This document shows, piece by piece, positions 34,403-43,522 of a stretch of DNA of 64,000 nt. The notes under the pieces were generated by a model. It worked only from the letters and a program-made list of their open reading frames with translations, did not search any database and was not told the origin of the DNA. A program made the translations under genes and the position numbers. The first letter of the stretch is position 1. Every line of letters begins with the position of its first letter. The stretch is from Mycolicibacterium hippocampi (GTDB lineage Bacteria > Actinomycetota > Actinomycetes > Mycobacteriales > Mycobacteriaceae): positions 3,472,001 through 3,536,000 of the forward strand of contig NZ_BLLB01000002.1 of the NCBI RefSeq assembly GCF_010723735.1, in the 5' to 3' direction.

Positions 34403-34842
34403 GCGATTCTCCAGGCGTAGACGATCCGCTCGACGCCGTCGTCGTCGACGTAGAGGGTCATGGTGGTCAGTTCCATCTCCATGCCGACTTTCAGGTCGGC
34501 GGCCAAGGTGCCTTCGACGACCTTGCCGAGCACGATCAGGCCTTCGTCGGCCAGCTCGACGGCCGCCACCGCGAACGGTTCGAACGGATCCGGGGACGGG
34601 TACGGCGGGGGCGGGGCGTACCGATTCTCGGTGTAGCTCCATAGCCGGCCGCGACGCGACAGCGGCACCTGTGCGAGCTCGTCACCGTCACACGCAGGGT
34701 TGGGACAATTGTTGGCACGTGGCGGGAACACATAGGTCCCACACTGACCGCACTTGCCGCCGATCAGGTGGGGAACACCTGTCCCGTCGGTGGCGAACCA
34801 CCCCTCGACCGCGGGCTGCACCGAGACTTCAGAAGCTGACAC
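34399..34842 (-). CDS. DUF35 OB-fold protein with zinc ribbon (Rv1628c type)
   Basis: 147 residues from GTG 34842. A rubredoxin-like zinc ribbon (CGQCGTYVFPPRANNCPNPAC) is followed by an OB fold with AVAAVELADEGLIVLGKVVEG. DUF35 proteins form complexes with thiolases. I chose GTG 34842, not the in-frame ATG 34881, because the ATG lies inside the KstR-like operator and TACGCT sits exactly 6 bases before the GTG, as for a leaderless transcript. It overlaps the thiolase start by 4 bases. Confidence 0.85.
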   Translation of the reverse strand: MSASEVSVQPAVEGWFATDGTGVPHLIGGKCGQCGTYVFPPRANNCPNPACDGDELAQVPLSRRGRLWSYTENRYAPPPPYPSPDPFEPFAVAAVELADEGLIVLGKVVEGTLAADLKVGMEMELTTMTLYVDDDGVERIVYAWRIA

Positions 34843-34873
34843 GCGGTCAGCGTACCCAGTCCGACCGCAGAAC

Positions 34874-34887
34874 TGAAACATGTTCCA
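34874..34887. promoter_or_regulatory. KstR-like operator
   Basis: TGAAACATGTTCCA fits the KstR consensus TnnAACnnGTTnnA at every fixed position and extends to an 18-base near-palindrome. It covers the -35 region of the DUF35-thiolase promoter. KstR represses cholesterol-degradation genes in mycobacteria and rhodococci; the matching M. tuberculosis pair is, to my recollection, in that regulon. Confidence 0.7.
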
Positions 34888-34917
34888 GTTCCATCGCGGG
34901 GTAGCCGCGGCGTGGCG

Positions 34918-35586
34918 CTATGCCGCCGAGTCGATCAGGATGCCAAGCAGCCCGGCAGCGTTGTCGCGCATCAGGTTGTGGGAGCCCTCGAGTTCGTGGA
35001 CACGCCAGTGCGGGTCATCGCGCACCCGTTCGTAGGACCGGCGAAGCGGTGATTCTCCAGGCCACCCGAGCGCGTAGGCGAAGTCCCGGTGCCGGAATCT
35101 GTTGATGGCGCCGTCCAAGCGGATCGGCTGCAGCAGCGACGCCAGCGGATGGGCTGTGGCACGCGGGTCGAAGAAAGCCATCGGACGCACGCCGTACCCG
35201 GTGTCGTCGACGTCGAGATACCACCGCCGCATCTCTTCATCGACGATGTCCCAGCATGATTCGCCATCCCGCGGGACGACTGCGTCGATGTACACCAGTG
35301 AGTCGATGCGCTCGGGCATCCGATCCGCCACCGCGGTGACCACCATTCCGCCGTAGCTGTGTCCTGCCAGGACGGCGTTCGTGACGCGGTGCGCGCTCAA
35401 CTCGGCCAGCACGTCGGCGATGTGCGTCTCGAGGTTCACCCCGGCATGGCTGAGATGAGACCGTTCGGCGATCCCCGTCAGGGTGGGTTGTAGCACCCGG
35501 TGCCCGCGGGCCCGGAGGTCGTCGGCGAGATCGTCGAAGCACCAGCCACCGTGGCAGGCACCGGGGATGAGGACGAAGTCGGTCAT
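34918..35586 (-). CDS. Alpha/beta hydrolase (esterase family)
   Basis: 222 residues from ATG 35586. FVLIPGACHGGW supplies the oxyanion hole, nucleophile Ser is in LAGHSYGG, and the catalytic His in LEGSHNLM. The size and the first 60 residues resemble plant-type methylesterase/hydroxynitrile-lyase-like hydrolases (salicylate esterase group). The substrate is unknown. Divergent from the LysR regulator, 70 bases apart, which is the usual arrangement for a regulated target. Confidence 0.85.
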   Translation of the reverse strand: MTDFVLIPGACHGGWCFDDLADDLRARGHRVLQPTLTGIAERSHLSHAGVNLETHIADVLAELSAHRVTNAVLAGHSYGGMVVTAVADRMPERIDSLVYIDAVVPRDGESCWDIVDEEMRRWYLDVDDTGYGVRPMAFFDPRATAHPLASLLQPIRLDGAINRFRHRDFAYALGWPGESPLRRSYERVRDDPHWRVHELEGSHNLMRDNAAGLLGILIDSAA

Positions 35587-35641
35587 GTCTTCACGGTGGC
35601 CGTGCCCCGCGCATAAGTCCAATAGCAATTTGCGAGTGGTC

Positions 35642-35660
35642 CCATAACCTCTGGTTATGG
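35642..35660 (+). promoter_or_regulatory. LysR palindrome overlapping -10 element and start codon
   Basis: CCATAACCTCTGGTTATGG is a perfect 8-bp inverted repeat with a TCT spacer and contains a T-N11-A LysR box. It also contains a -10 TAACCT (35645-35650) placed 6 bases before the lysR ATG (35657). Autorepression by direct occlusion is therefore likely. Confidence 0.65.
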
Positions 35661-36556
35661 AAAGACGTCAGCTGGAGTATTTCGTCGCGGTCGCCGAGGA
35701 ACGCAGCTTCACCCGGGCTGCGCACCGCGAACGGGTGGCCCAGCCGGCCGTCAGCGCGCAGATCCAGCGCCTGGAGCGCACGGTCGGGCAGGCGCTGCTG
35801 CACCGCTCGGCCGGCCAGGTGCGGCTGACCTCGGCCGGGGAGGTACTGCTGCCGCATGCCCGGGCGGCGCTGGCCGCGTTGCGCGACGGGCAGTCGGCGG
35901 TCGACGAGGTGACGGGCCTGCTTCGGGGCGTGGTGTCCATCGGCACGGTGACCGCGCACCCGGTCGACATCGCCCGGTTGATGGCCGAGTTCAACGCTGA
36001 TCATCCGGCGATCGAGATGACCGTGGTCGCCGACACCTCCGATGTGCTCGTCGACAAGCTCGCCGACGGCCGGTTGGACGCCGCCATCGTCTCCATCGGC
36101 GTCGACGAGAGCCCGCCCGGACTGGAGTACCAGGTGATCACCGACGAGGCCATCGAAGCGGCGGTGGCCCCGCGGCACGTGTTGGCCCGGCGTAAGACGC
36201 TGCGGTTGGCCGAGTTGAGCGATCACCGGCTCATCTCGCTGCCCGTCGGCACCGGGTTGCGCTCCAGGCTCGACGCTGCCTGCGCCGCAGCGGGATTTCG
36301 CCCGCACATAGCGTTCGAGGCCACCAGCCCGGTCGAACTGGTCGAGATGGCCCGGTACGGACTGGGAGTGGCGATTCTGCCGCAGTCGATGGCCCGGGAC
36401 CGGACAGACCTGCACGCGATGCATCTGGCACCCGAACTCCGGGGACGACTGGTCTGGGCGTGGCGGCGAGACCTGACGAGCCCGGCGGCACGTCGGTTGT
36501 GTGAACGGGCCCGAGGGATGATCACCTCCGGGGTAGTCGCGGCCCCGGTGTCGTAG
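35657..36556 (+). CDS. LysR-family transcriptional regulator
   Basis: 299 residues. Winged HTH in residues 1-60 (MERRQLEYFVAVAEERSFT, then AHRERVAQPAVSAQIQRLE), followed by a LysR substrate domain (VVSIGTVTAHPVDIARLMAEF) with two Rossmann lobes. It probably regulates the divergent hydrolase and itself. The transcript appears leaderless. The effector is unknown. Confidence 0.92.
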   Translation: MERRQLEYFVAVAEERSFTRAAHRERVAQPAVSAQIQRLERTVGQALLHRSAGQVRLTSAGEVLLPHARAALAALRDGQSAVDEVTGLLRGVVSIGTVTAHPVDIARLMAEFNADHPAIEMTVVADTSDVLVDKLADGRLDAAIVSIGVDESPPGLEYQVITDEAIEAAVAPRHVLARRKTLRLAELSDHRLISLPVGTGLRSRLDAACAAAGFRPHIAFEATSPVELVEMARYGLGVAILPQSMARDRTDLHAMHLAPELRGRLVWAWRRDLTSPAARRLCERARGMITSGVVAAPVS

Positions 36557-36564
36557 GCGGTGCC

Positions 36565-36570
36565 TAGAGT
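36565..36570 (+). promoter_or_regulatory. -10 element of a leaderless polA promoter
   Basis: TAGAGT followed by exactly six bases and the polA GTG at 36577, so transcription would begin at the first base of the start codon. No convincing -35 is seen, which is common in mycobacteria. Confidence 0.5.
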
Positions 36571-36576
36571 GAACCC

Positions 36577-39315
36577 GTGAGCCCAGCCAAAACCGCATCG
36601 GACCGGAAGGCCGGCGCTGAAGTCGCCGATCAGGCCGGCGCAAAACCGACTCTGATGCTTCTGGACGGCAACTCGCTGGCTTTCCGCGCGTTCTACGCGC
36701 TGCCCGCCGAGAACTTCAAGACCCAGGGCGGGCTCACCACCAACGCGGTCTACGGCTTCACCGCGATGCTGATCAACCTGCTTCGCGACGAACAGCCCAG
36801 CCACATCGCGGCGGCGTTCGACGTGTCCCGGCAGACGTTCCGGCTGGAGAAGTACCCCGAATACAAGGCAGGCCGGTCCGCGACGCCTGACGAGTTCCGC
36901 GGCCAGATCGACATCACCAAGGAAGTGCTGGGCGCGCTGGGCATCACGGTGCTCGCGGAGGCCGGATTCGAGGCCGACGACGTGATCGCCACGTTGGCCA
37001 CTCAGGCCGAGGACGAGGGCTACCGGGTGCTGGTGGTCACCGGTGACCGCGACTCGTTGCAGTTGGTCAGCGACGACGTGACCGTGCTCTACCCGCGCAA
37101 GGGTGTCAGCGAGCTGACCCGGTTCACTCCCGAGGCCGTCGTGGAGAAGTACGGACTCACCCCGCAGCAGTATCCCGACTTCGCGGCGCTGCGCGGGGAC
37201 CCGAGCGACAATCTGCCGGGCATTCCCGGGGTGGGGGAGAAGACCGCGACCAAGTGGATCGCCGAATACGGTTCGCTGCAGGCACTTGTCGACAACGTCG
37301 ACAAGGTCAAGGGCAAGGTCGGCGATGCGCTGCGCGCCCATGTGCCCAGCGTCGTGCTGAACCGAGAGCTCACCGATCTGGTCAAGAACGTGCCGTTGGC
37401 GCAGACACCGGACACGCTGCGAATGCAGCCGTGGGACCGCGACCACATCCACCGACTGTTCGACGATCTCGAGTTCCGGGTGCTGCGCGACCGACTCTTC
37501 GACACCCTGGCCTCGACGGACCCCGAGGTCGAGGACGGGTTCGAGGTGCGCGGTGGCGCGCTGGAGCCGGGAACGCTGGCGGGGTGGCTGGCCGAGCACA
37601 GTCACGGACAGCGATTCGGGCTGGCCGTGGTGGGCAACCACCTCGCGTTCGACAGCGATGCGACCGCAGTGGCGATCGTCGCCGCCGACGGCGACGGGCG
37701 CTATGTCGACACCTCGGCACTGGACCCCGACGACGAGGCTGCGCTGGCGTCGTGGTTGACCGACGCCGGTGCGCCCAAGGCGCTGCACGAGGCCAAGCTC
37801 GCGATGCACGACGTGCAGGGCCGGGGCTGGACCCTCGCCGGTGTCACCTCGGACACGGCGCTGGCCGCCTACCTGGTTCGTCCCGGTCAGCGCAGCTTCG
37901 CCCTCGACGACCTGTCGCTGCGTTATCTCAAGCGTGAGCTCCGAGCCGACAACCCTGAGCAACAACAGCTTTCGTTGCTCGATGACAGTGACGGGGTCGA
38001 CGACCAGGCAGTGCAGACATTGTTGTTGCGGGCCGGAGCGGTCAAAGACCTCGCCGACGCCCTCGACGAGGAACTGGCCCGTATCGACTCCTCGGCGCTG
38101 CTGGAGAGCATGGAGTTGCCGGTCCAGCGGGTGCTCGCCCAGTTGGAGGGCGTGGGCATCGCCGTGGATCTCGACCGGCTCTCGGAGCTGCAGAGCGAGT
38201 TCGCCGGCCAGATCCGCGATGCCGCGGAGGCGGCGTACGCGGTGATCGGCAAGCAGATCAACCTCGGATCCCCCAAGCAGCTCCAGGTGGTGCTGTTCGA
38301 CGAGCTGGAGATGCCGAAGACCAAGCGCACCAAGACCGGCTACACGACGGATGCTGACGCGCTGCAGTCGCTGTTCGACAAGACCGGGCACCCCTTCCTG
38401 CAGCATCTGCTCACCCACCGCGACGCCACCCGGCTGAAGGTGACCGTCGACGGACTGATCGGGTCGACGGCCGCGGACGGCCGGATCCATACGACGTTCA
38501 ACCAGACGATCGCCGCGACCGGCCGGCTGTCGTCCACGGAACCGAACCTGCAGAACATCCCGATCCGCACCGAAGCGGGCCGGCGGATCCGCGACGCGTT
38601 TGTCGTCGGCAACGGATACACCGAACTCATGACGGCTGACTACAGCCAGATCGAGATGCGCATCATGGCGCATCTGTCGCAGGACGAGGGCCTGATCGAG
38701 GCATTTAACACCGGTGAGGACCTGCACTCGTTCGTCGCGTCCCGAGCCTTCTCCGTGCCCATCGACGAAGTCACGGCCGAGCTCCGGCGGCGGGTCAAGG
38801 CGATGTCGTACGGGTTGGCTTACGGGCTGAGCGCGTACGGGCTGGCTGCCCAGCTGAAGATCTCCACCGAAGAAGCCAAAATCCAGATGGAGCAGTACTT
38901 CGACAGGTTCGGCGGGGTCCGCGATTACCTTCGCGACGTCGTCGACCAGGCGCGCAAGGACGGCTACACATCGACGGTGTTCGGCCGCCGGCGGTATCTG
39001 CCGGAGCTGGACAGCAGCAACCGCAACGTGCGCGAGGCAGCCGAGCGCGCGGCGCTCAACGCGCCGATCCAGGGCAGCGCGGCCGACATCATCAAGGTCG
39101 CGATGATCAATGTCGACCGCGCGATCAGCGACGCCGGACTGGAGTCGCGAATGCTGTTGCAGGTGCACGACGAGTTGCTGTTCGAGGTCGCCGACGGCGA
39201 GCGGGAGACCCTCGACGCGCTGGTGCGCGAGCACATGGGCGGCGCCTATCCGCTCAACGTGCCCCTCGAGGTGTCGGTGGGATACGGCCGCAGCTGGGAC
39301 GCCGCGGCGCACTGA
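36577..39315 (+). CDS. polA: DNA polymerase I
   Basis: 912 residues from GTG 36577. Residues about 25-310 are the 5'-3' exonuclease (LMLLDGNSLAFRAFYALP; FEADDVIATLA; DRDSLQLVSDDV; GDPSDNLPGIPGVGEKTA). The middle 3'-5' exonuclease-like domain lacks the usual acidic DxE pair, so proofreading is probably absent, as in other mycobacteria. The polymerase has motif A DYSQIEMRIMAHLSQD, motif B RRRVKAMSYGLAYGL and motif C QVHDELLFEV. It works in Okazaki-fragment processing and repair synthesis. It is followed by the ThrE gene after 2 bases. Confidence 0.97.
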   Translation: MSPAKTASDRKAGAEVADQAGAKPTLMLLDGNSLAFRAFYALPAENFKTQGGLTTNAVYGFTAMLINLLRDEQPSHIAAAFDVSRQTFRLEKYPEYKAGRSATPDEFRGQIDITKEVLGALGITVLAEAGFEADDVIATLATQAEDEGYRVLVVTGDRDSLQLVSDDVTVLYPRKGVSELTRFTPEAVVEKYGLTPQQYPDFAALRGDPSDNLPGIPGVGEKTATKWIAEYGSLQALVDNVDKVKGKVGDALRAHVPSVVLNRELTDLVKNVPLAQTPDTLRMQPWDRDHIHRLFDDLEFRVLRDRLFDTLASTDPEVEDGFEVRGGALEPGTLAGWLAEHSHGQRFGLAVVGNHLAFDSDATAVAIVAADGDGRYVDTSALDPDDEAALASWLTDAGAPKALHEAKLAMHDVQGRGWTLAGVTSDTALAAYLVRPGQRSFALDDLSLRYLKRELRADNPEQQQLSLLDDSDGVDDQAVQTLLLRAGAVKDLADALDEELARIDSSALLESMELPVQRVLAQLEGVGIAVDLDRLSELQSEFAGQIRDAAEAAYAVIGKQINLGSPKQLQVVLFDELEMPKTKRTKTGYTTDADALQSLFDKTGHPFLQHLLTHRDATRLKVTVDGLIGSTAADGRIHTTFNQTIAATGRLSSTEPNLQNIPIRTEAGRRIRDAFVVGNGYTELMTADYSQIEMRIMAHLSQDEGLIEAFNTGEDLHSFVASRAFSVPIDEVTAELRRRVKAMSYGLAYGLSAYGLAAQLKISTEEAKIQMEQYFDRFGGVRDYLRDVVDQARKDGYTSTVFGRRRYLPELDSSNRNVREAAERAALNAPIQGSAADIIKVAMINVDRAISDAGLESRMLLQVHDELLFEVADGERETLDALVREHMGGAYPLNVPLEVSVGYGRSWDAAAH

Positions 39316-39317
39316 GC

Positions 39318-40559
39318 ATGCCCGACACGCCACTGCCAGAGGAGCAGGTCCGGTTCGTCGCCCGGTTGGGAGCCGCCATGGGCGCTGCCAACTATCCGGT
39401 CACCCTGGTGCGGCAAATGCTGGAGCGGGTGTCGTCGAATTACGGGGCCCGCAACGACTTCATCGCGCTTCCCAACCACGTCCAGGTGGTGGGGCACGCC
39501 GGTGGCTCCGGGTCGATCGTGAAGGCAGCCCACCTCGACCGGGACCTCCGCTTCGATCAGATGTTTCCGCTGGCGCCGTTGATCGCCGATGCGATGGCGG
39601 GCCGGGTGAGCCCGGCCCGAGGCGAGGCCAGACTGGACGCCGTCCTGGACAAGAAGCCGCCACGCCGGGCATGGGCGTCGGTGCTCGGATATGCGGTCCA
39701 GAGCGTGGGCTTTGCGCTGCTGCTGGAACCGACGCCGTTGAACGTGTTGGTCGCCGGTGGTCTCGGGGTGGTCGTGGGGTTGTTCTGGACGACTGGGCAG
39801 CGAGTGCCGGGCCTGGCCCCGTTGGTGCCAGTGCTCAGCGCCTTCGTCGTCACCGCGGTCTGCATTATCGGCGCCCGCGAGCTCGGCATGGACCACGTCG
39901 GGTTACGCGCCTTGATCCCGCCGCTGGCGATGTTCCTTCCTGGTGCGGCGATCACGCTGGCGGTCATCGAGCTCACCGCCCGCGACGTCATCTCCGGGTC
40001 CAGCCGGCTGATCGCGGGGTTCGTCCAGATCGCCCAGCTGGCCTTCGGCATCCTGATCGCCTCACAGATGCTGCAGACCGATGACACCCAGTTGACCTCG
40101 GACGCGATCAACAAGATCGGGCCGTGGGCGCCGTGGCTCGGCGTCGCCGTCTACTCCGCAGGGGTGATGCTGTTCCTCGCGCCGCCTCGCTCGTTCCTGC
40201 CATGGCTGCTACTGATCACCTATCTCGGCTACTCCGCCCAGTATCTCGGTGACCTGCTCCTGGGCAGCTACGTCAGCGGATTCTGCGGTGGTGTGGTTCT
40301 CACCTTCGCTGCCCTGGCGATGACGCGACTGCGCGGGTCGCCGCCGGCCATCACGATGATCCTGCCGGGTTTCTGGTTGTTGGTGCCCGGATCGATGGGG
40401 CTGATCGGTATCACGGAGTTGTTCGGAGCGGACGGAGACTCGGCTCTGCCCGCCACACTGATCTCGATGGTCTCGGTGTCGTTGGGCATGCAAGCCGGGC
40501 TGGTGCTCTGGCAGCTGGTCCGGCAGCGCAGCCGACCCGCTTCCGCCTTCAGGAGCTGA
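39318..40559 (+). CDS. ThrE-like threonine/serine exporter family protein
   Basis: 413 residues. The N-terminal cytoplasmic part (VRFVARLGAAMGAANYPVTLV, RNDFIALPNHVQV) matches the ThrE N-terminal domain. About ten membrane helices follow in two blocks, with GVVVGLFWTTGQRVPGLAPL and PGFWLLVPGSMGLIGI from the ThrE_2 part. Such proteins export threonine/serine by proton antiport. The gene is two bases after polA and likely co-transcribed. Confidence 0.82.
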   Translation: MPDTPLPEEQVRFVARLGAAMGAANYPVTLVRQMLERVSSNYGARNDFIALPNHVQVVGHAGGSGSIVKAAHLDRDLRFDQMFPLAPLIADAMAGRVSPARGEARLDAVLDKKPPRRAWASVLGYAVQSVGFALLLEPTPLNVLVAGGLGVVVGLFWTTGQRVPGLAPLVPVLSAFVVTAVCIIGARELGMDHVGLRALIPPLAMFLPGAAITLAVIELTARDVISGSSRLIAGFVQIAQLAFGILIASQMLQTDDTQLTSDAINKIGPWAPWLGVAVYSAGVMLFLAPPRSFLPWLLLITYLGYSAQYLGDLLLGSYVSGFCGGVVLTFAALAMTRLRGSPPAITMILPGFWLLVPGSMGLIGITELFGADGDSALPATLISMVSVSLGMQAGLVLWQLVRQRSRPASAFRS

Positions 40560-40651
40560 GCGATCCCTTGCGACCCCCGACCACGGCGCCCGACGCCGCC
40601 AGCACCGCGATACCCACATAGTCGACGAGGTGTTGAGACGTTGGCTGGGAT

Positions 40652-41872
40652 CTAGGGACCCGGTGCACGGTAACCCGCCATCCGGGCCAGCGCGGGTGAG
40701 GTAGCTCGCGCGGCGTACACCGCGTGGGTCTCCTCGGCCATCATCGCCGCCACGCGCTGGTCACCGAAGCCGCGGTCGATGCGATCCCGCACGAACGCCA
40801 GCTCAACGACCTGGTGAGCGAACGTCTTGACCGATTCGCCCGCTGTTGTCCCGCCGAACCTGGTGGCCTCGGCGACGGCCAGCTTGCGGGTGCGGATGGA
40901 TCCCAGCCAGCTCGCCTCGTTGGCGGTGACCACCCCCGCGGCCACCATGCCTGGCAGTTTGGCGGCGACGATGCGCTGTTCGCGGCGCCTGCTGCGGACG
41001 GCCAGCGCGATGGCCAGGCCGAAAACCGGCATCATCCAGAACACATAAACACCGAAGTACGCTCCTGCGCCCAGCAACGTGGACCCGTTCCACATCGCGT
41101 GCAGGATCACCGCCCCGGCGTAGCCGCCCAGGATGCAGCCTGTTCTGGCGATACCGCTGCGCTGGTGCATGGCGTACCACACACCGATCGCAAACAGAGT
41201 GGTGAACAGCGAGTGCGCGAACGGCGACATGACCAGTCGCAGCGCGGCGGTGACCAGCGAATCGGCCAGCGACTCGCCGTTGGCGATGTAGAGGATGTCC
41301 TCCAGCCAGGCGAAACCCGCCCCGACGAGCCCTGCGTACACCAGGCAGTCGGTCAGCGAGTTCATCTCGCGGCGACGGGCACCGGTCATCATGAGCAGCA
41401 GGAACAAGCCCTTTGCCGCCTCTTCGGTCAGCGGGGCGCCGACAACGAGGGTGAGCGGGCTGACCCCCTCCGACTGCCCGCTGTCCGCGCCGGCGTTGAG
41501 CCAGGCCTCCAGGAATATCTGCAGCACAGCGGCGATGACCACCGCCGCCGACGTGCCCCAGACGAACGCGAATACCAGCAGTCTCGGCGGTTCGGGCTCC
41601 CACCGGTCCAGCCACAGGTAGGCCAGGACGACCACCGTCATCGCGATGCTGGACAGCACGAATCCGACCGCGGTACCGAGCGGATTGAGCGCGGTCAGCG
41701 CAATGACAATGAGACCGGCGACGGTGCCGAGGGCGATGATCGCCCCTAGCGGCGCGCCGACCTGGCGGATACGACCTCCGTACGGCGCAGGAATCCGGTG
41801 GGGCGGCCCCGGTGCGCCGGTGTGAGACACCTCAGCAGGGTAGCCGCTTGCGGAACCGGGTTTGTCCTGCAT
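40652..41872 (-). CDS. PrsW-family intramembrane metalloprotease-like protein
   Basis: 406 residues with about eight helices. PrsW catalytic motifs are visible: Glu-Glu in PLTEEAAKGLF (near 155), Glu in GFAWLEDILY, His in FAHSLFTTLFA and HAMWN. In Bacillus PrsW starts cleavage of an anti-sigma factor; the substrate here is unknown. A soluble C-terminal 120-residue tail is rich in charged residues. The start at 41872 overlaps the predicted rpsA promoter, so the two genes share regulatory DNA. Confidence 0.85.
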   Translation of the reverse strand: MQDKPGSASGYPAEVSHTGAPGPPHRIPAPYGGRIRQVGAPLGAIIALGTVAGLIVIALTALNPLGTAVGFVLSSIAMTVVVLAYLWLDRWEPEPPRLLVFAFVWGTSAAVVIAAVLQIFLEAWLNAGADSGQSEGVSPLTLVVGAPLTEEAAKGLFLLLMMTGARRREMNSLTDCLVYAGLVGAGFAWLEDILYIANGESLADSLVTAALRLVMSPFAHSLFTTLFAIGVWYAMHQRSGIARTGCILGGYAGAVILHAMWNGSTLLGAGAYFGVYVFWMMPVFGLAIALAVRSRRREQRIVAAKLPGMVAAGVVTANEASWLGSIRTRKLAVAEATRFGGTTAGESVKTFAHQVVELAFVRDRIDRGFGDQRVAAMMAEETHAVYAARATSPALARMAGYRAPGP

Positions 41873-41891
41873 GTGCCCCGTCGAGTAACCT
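41862..41891 (+). promoter_or_regulatory. rpsA promoter
   Basis: TTGTCC (41862-41867), 18-base spacer, TAACCT (41886-41891), which would start transcription near 41898 and leave an 85-base leader before ATG 41983. A 6-bp hairpin GTCGAG/CTCGAC spans the -10 (41880-41895). Confidence 0.5.
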
Positions 41892-41982
41892 CGACATGCA
41901 CCTGTGTGCGCATTCGTCGCGGGTGCAAGCCAAGAAACAAAAAACTGTCCCTACGATCACCCTGTCCGGAGCAACCCACCAC

Positions 41983-43434
41983 ATGCCAAGTCCCTCCGTC
42001 ACCTCGCCGCAAGTAGCCGTCAACGACATCGGCTCGGCTGAGGATTTTCTCGCCGCCATCGACAAGACCATCAAATACTTCAACGATGGCGACATCGTCG
42101 AAGGGACCATCGTCAAGGTCGACCGCGACGAAGTCTTGCTCGACATCGGCTACAAGACCGAAGGCGTCATCCCTTCCCGCGAGCTGTCCATCAAGCACGA
42201 CGTCGACCCCAATGAGGTTGTGTCCGTCGGCGACGAGGTCGAAGCTCTGGTCCTCACCAAGGAGGACAAGGAAGGCCGCCTGATCCTGTCCAAGAAGCGC
42301 GCTCAGTACGAGCGCGCCTGGGGCACCATCGAGGAGCTCAAGGAGAAGGACGAGGCCGTCAAGGGCACCGTCATCGAGGTCGTCAAGGGCGGCCTGATCC
42401 TCGACATCGGCCTGCGCGGCTTCCTGCCCGCGTCGTTGGTCGAGATGCGCCGCGTCCGGGATCTGCAGCCGTACATCGGCAAGGAGATCGAGGCCAAGAT
42501 CATCGAGCTCGACAAGAACCGCAACAACGTGGTCCTCTCGCGTCGCGCGTGGCTCGAGCAGACGCAGTCCGAGGTGCGCAGCGAGTTCCTCAACCAGCTC
42601 ACCAAGGGCGCCATCCGCAAGGGCGTGGTGTCCTCGATCGTCAACTTCGGCGCGTTCGTCGATCTCGGCGGTGTCGACGGTCTGGTGCACGTCTCCGAGC
42701 TGTCCTGGAAGCACATCGACCACCCGTCCGAGGTGGTTCAGGTCGGCGACGAGGTCACCGTCGAGGTCCTCGACGTCGACATGGACCGCGAGCGGGTTTC
42801 GTTGTCGCTCAAGGCGACTCAGGAAGACCCGTGGCGCCACTTCGCCCGCACCCACGCGATCGGTCAGATCGTGCCGGGCAAGGTCACCAAGCTGGTCCCG
42901 TTCGGCGCTTTCGTCCGTGTCGAGGAGGGCATCGAGGGTCTGGTGCACATCTCGGAGCTCTCCGAGCGTCACGTCGAGGTCCCGGACCAGGTGGTCCAGG
43001 TCGGCGACGACGCGATGGTCAAGGTCATCGACATCGACCTGGAGCGTCGCCGGATCTCGCTGAGCCTCAAGCAGGCCAACGAGGACTACACCGACGAGTT
43101 CGAGGCGTGGAAGTACGGCATGGCCGACAGCTACGACGACGCGGGCAACTACATCTTCCCCGAGGGCTTCGACGCCGACACCAACGAGTGGCTCGAAGGC
43201 TTCGAGAAGCAACGTGACGAGTGGGAGGCGCGGTACGCCGAGGCCGAGCGCCGCCACAAGATGCACACCGCGCAGATGGAGAAGTTCGCCGCGGCAGAAG
43301 CAGAAGAGGCGGCACGGCCGGCCTCTGCTGCCAACGGTTCGTCGCGTTCGGAGGAGCCGTCGGGCGGTGGCGGGTCGCTCGCCAGCGATGCCCAACTGGC
43401 TGCTCTGCGCGAGAAGCTCGCTGGCAACGCCTAG
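41983..43434 (+). CDS. rpsA: Ribosomal protein bS1
   Basis: 483 residues from ATG 41983; the product begins MPSPSVTSPQVAVNDIGS, as in other mycobacteria. Four S1 OB-fold repeats: around GDIVEGTIVKVDRDEVLLDI, VKGTVIEVVKGGLILDIGLRG, KGVVSSIVNFGAFVDLGG and VPGKVTKLVPFGAFVRVEEG. An acidic, Ala-rich C-terminal tail ends REKLAGNA. bS1 binds mRNA on the small subunit. A strong hairpin ends the gene. The frame is open further upstream but that part is the leader. Confidence 0.97.
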   Translation: MPSPSVTSPQVAVNDIGSAEDFLAAIDKTIKYFNDGDIVEGTIVKVDRDEVLLDIGYKTEGVIPSRELSIKHDVDPNEVVSVGDEVEALVLTKEDKEGRLILSKKRAQYERAWGTIEELKEKDEAVKGTVIEVVKGGLILDIGLRGFLPASLVEMRRVRDLQPYIGKEIEAKIIELDKNRNNVVLSRRAWLEQTQSEVRSEFLNQLTKGAIRKGVVSSIVNFGAFVDLGGVDGLVHVSELSWKHIDHPSEVVQVGDEVTVEVLDVDMDRERVSLSLKATQEDPWRHFARTHAIGQIVPGKVTKLVPFGAFVRVEEGIEGLVHISELSERHVEVPDQVVQVGDDAMVKVIDIDLERRRISLSLKQANEDYTDEFEAWKYGMADSYDDAGNYIFPEGFDADTNEWLEGFEKQRDEWEARYAEAERRHKMHTAQMEKFAAAEAEEAARPASAANGSSRSEEPSGGGGSLASDAQLAALREKLAGNA

Positions 43435-43458
43435 TTCGCAACGCTAGTTCACAACGAC

Positions 43459-43493
43459 CGACGGCCCCGGCTCATCACGAGCCGGGGCCGTCG
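43459..43493 (+). terminator. rpsA terminator hairpin
   Basis: CGACGGCCCCGGCTC (43459-43473) pairs perfectly with GAGCCGGGGCCGTCG (43479-43493) around a 5-base loop, 24 bases after the rpsA stop and 29 before coaE. No U-run follows, as is usual for actinobacterial terminators. Confidence 0.8.
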
Positions 43494-43522
43494 TCGTCGG
43501 GTCGGCCTGACAGACTGGTGCC

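Noticed and set aside
36223..39333. Very long open frame (1036 codons) antisense to polA
   Set aside because: The opposite strand holds complete polA and most of the overlapping lysR end. The frame is His/Arg/Leu-rich with no domain, a common artefact of GC-rich codon bias.
41812..41982. N-terminal extension of bS1 upstream of ATG 41983
   Set aside because: Covers the predicted promoter and leader; the family starts MPSPSV exactly at 41983.
41746..43395. 549-codon frame antisense to rpsA
   Set aside because: Leu/Val/Asp-rich mirror of the strongly biased rpsA codons; rpsA itself is unmistakable.
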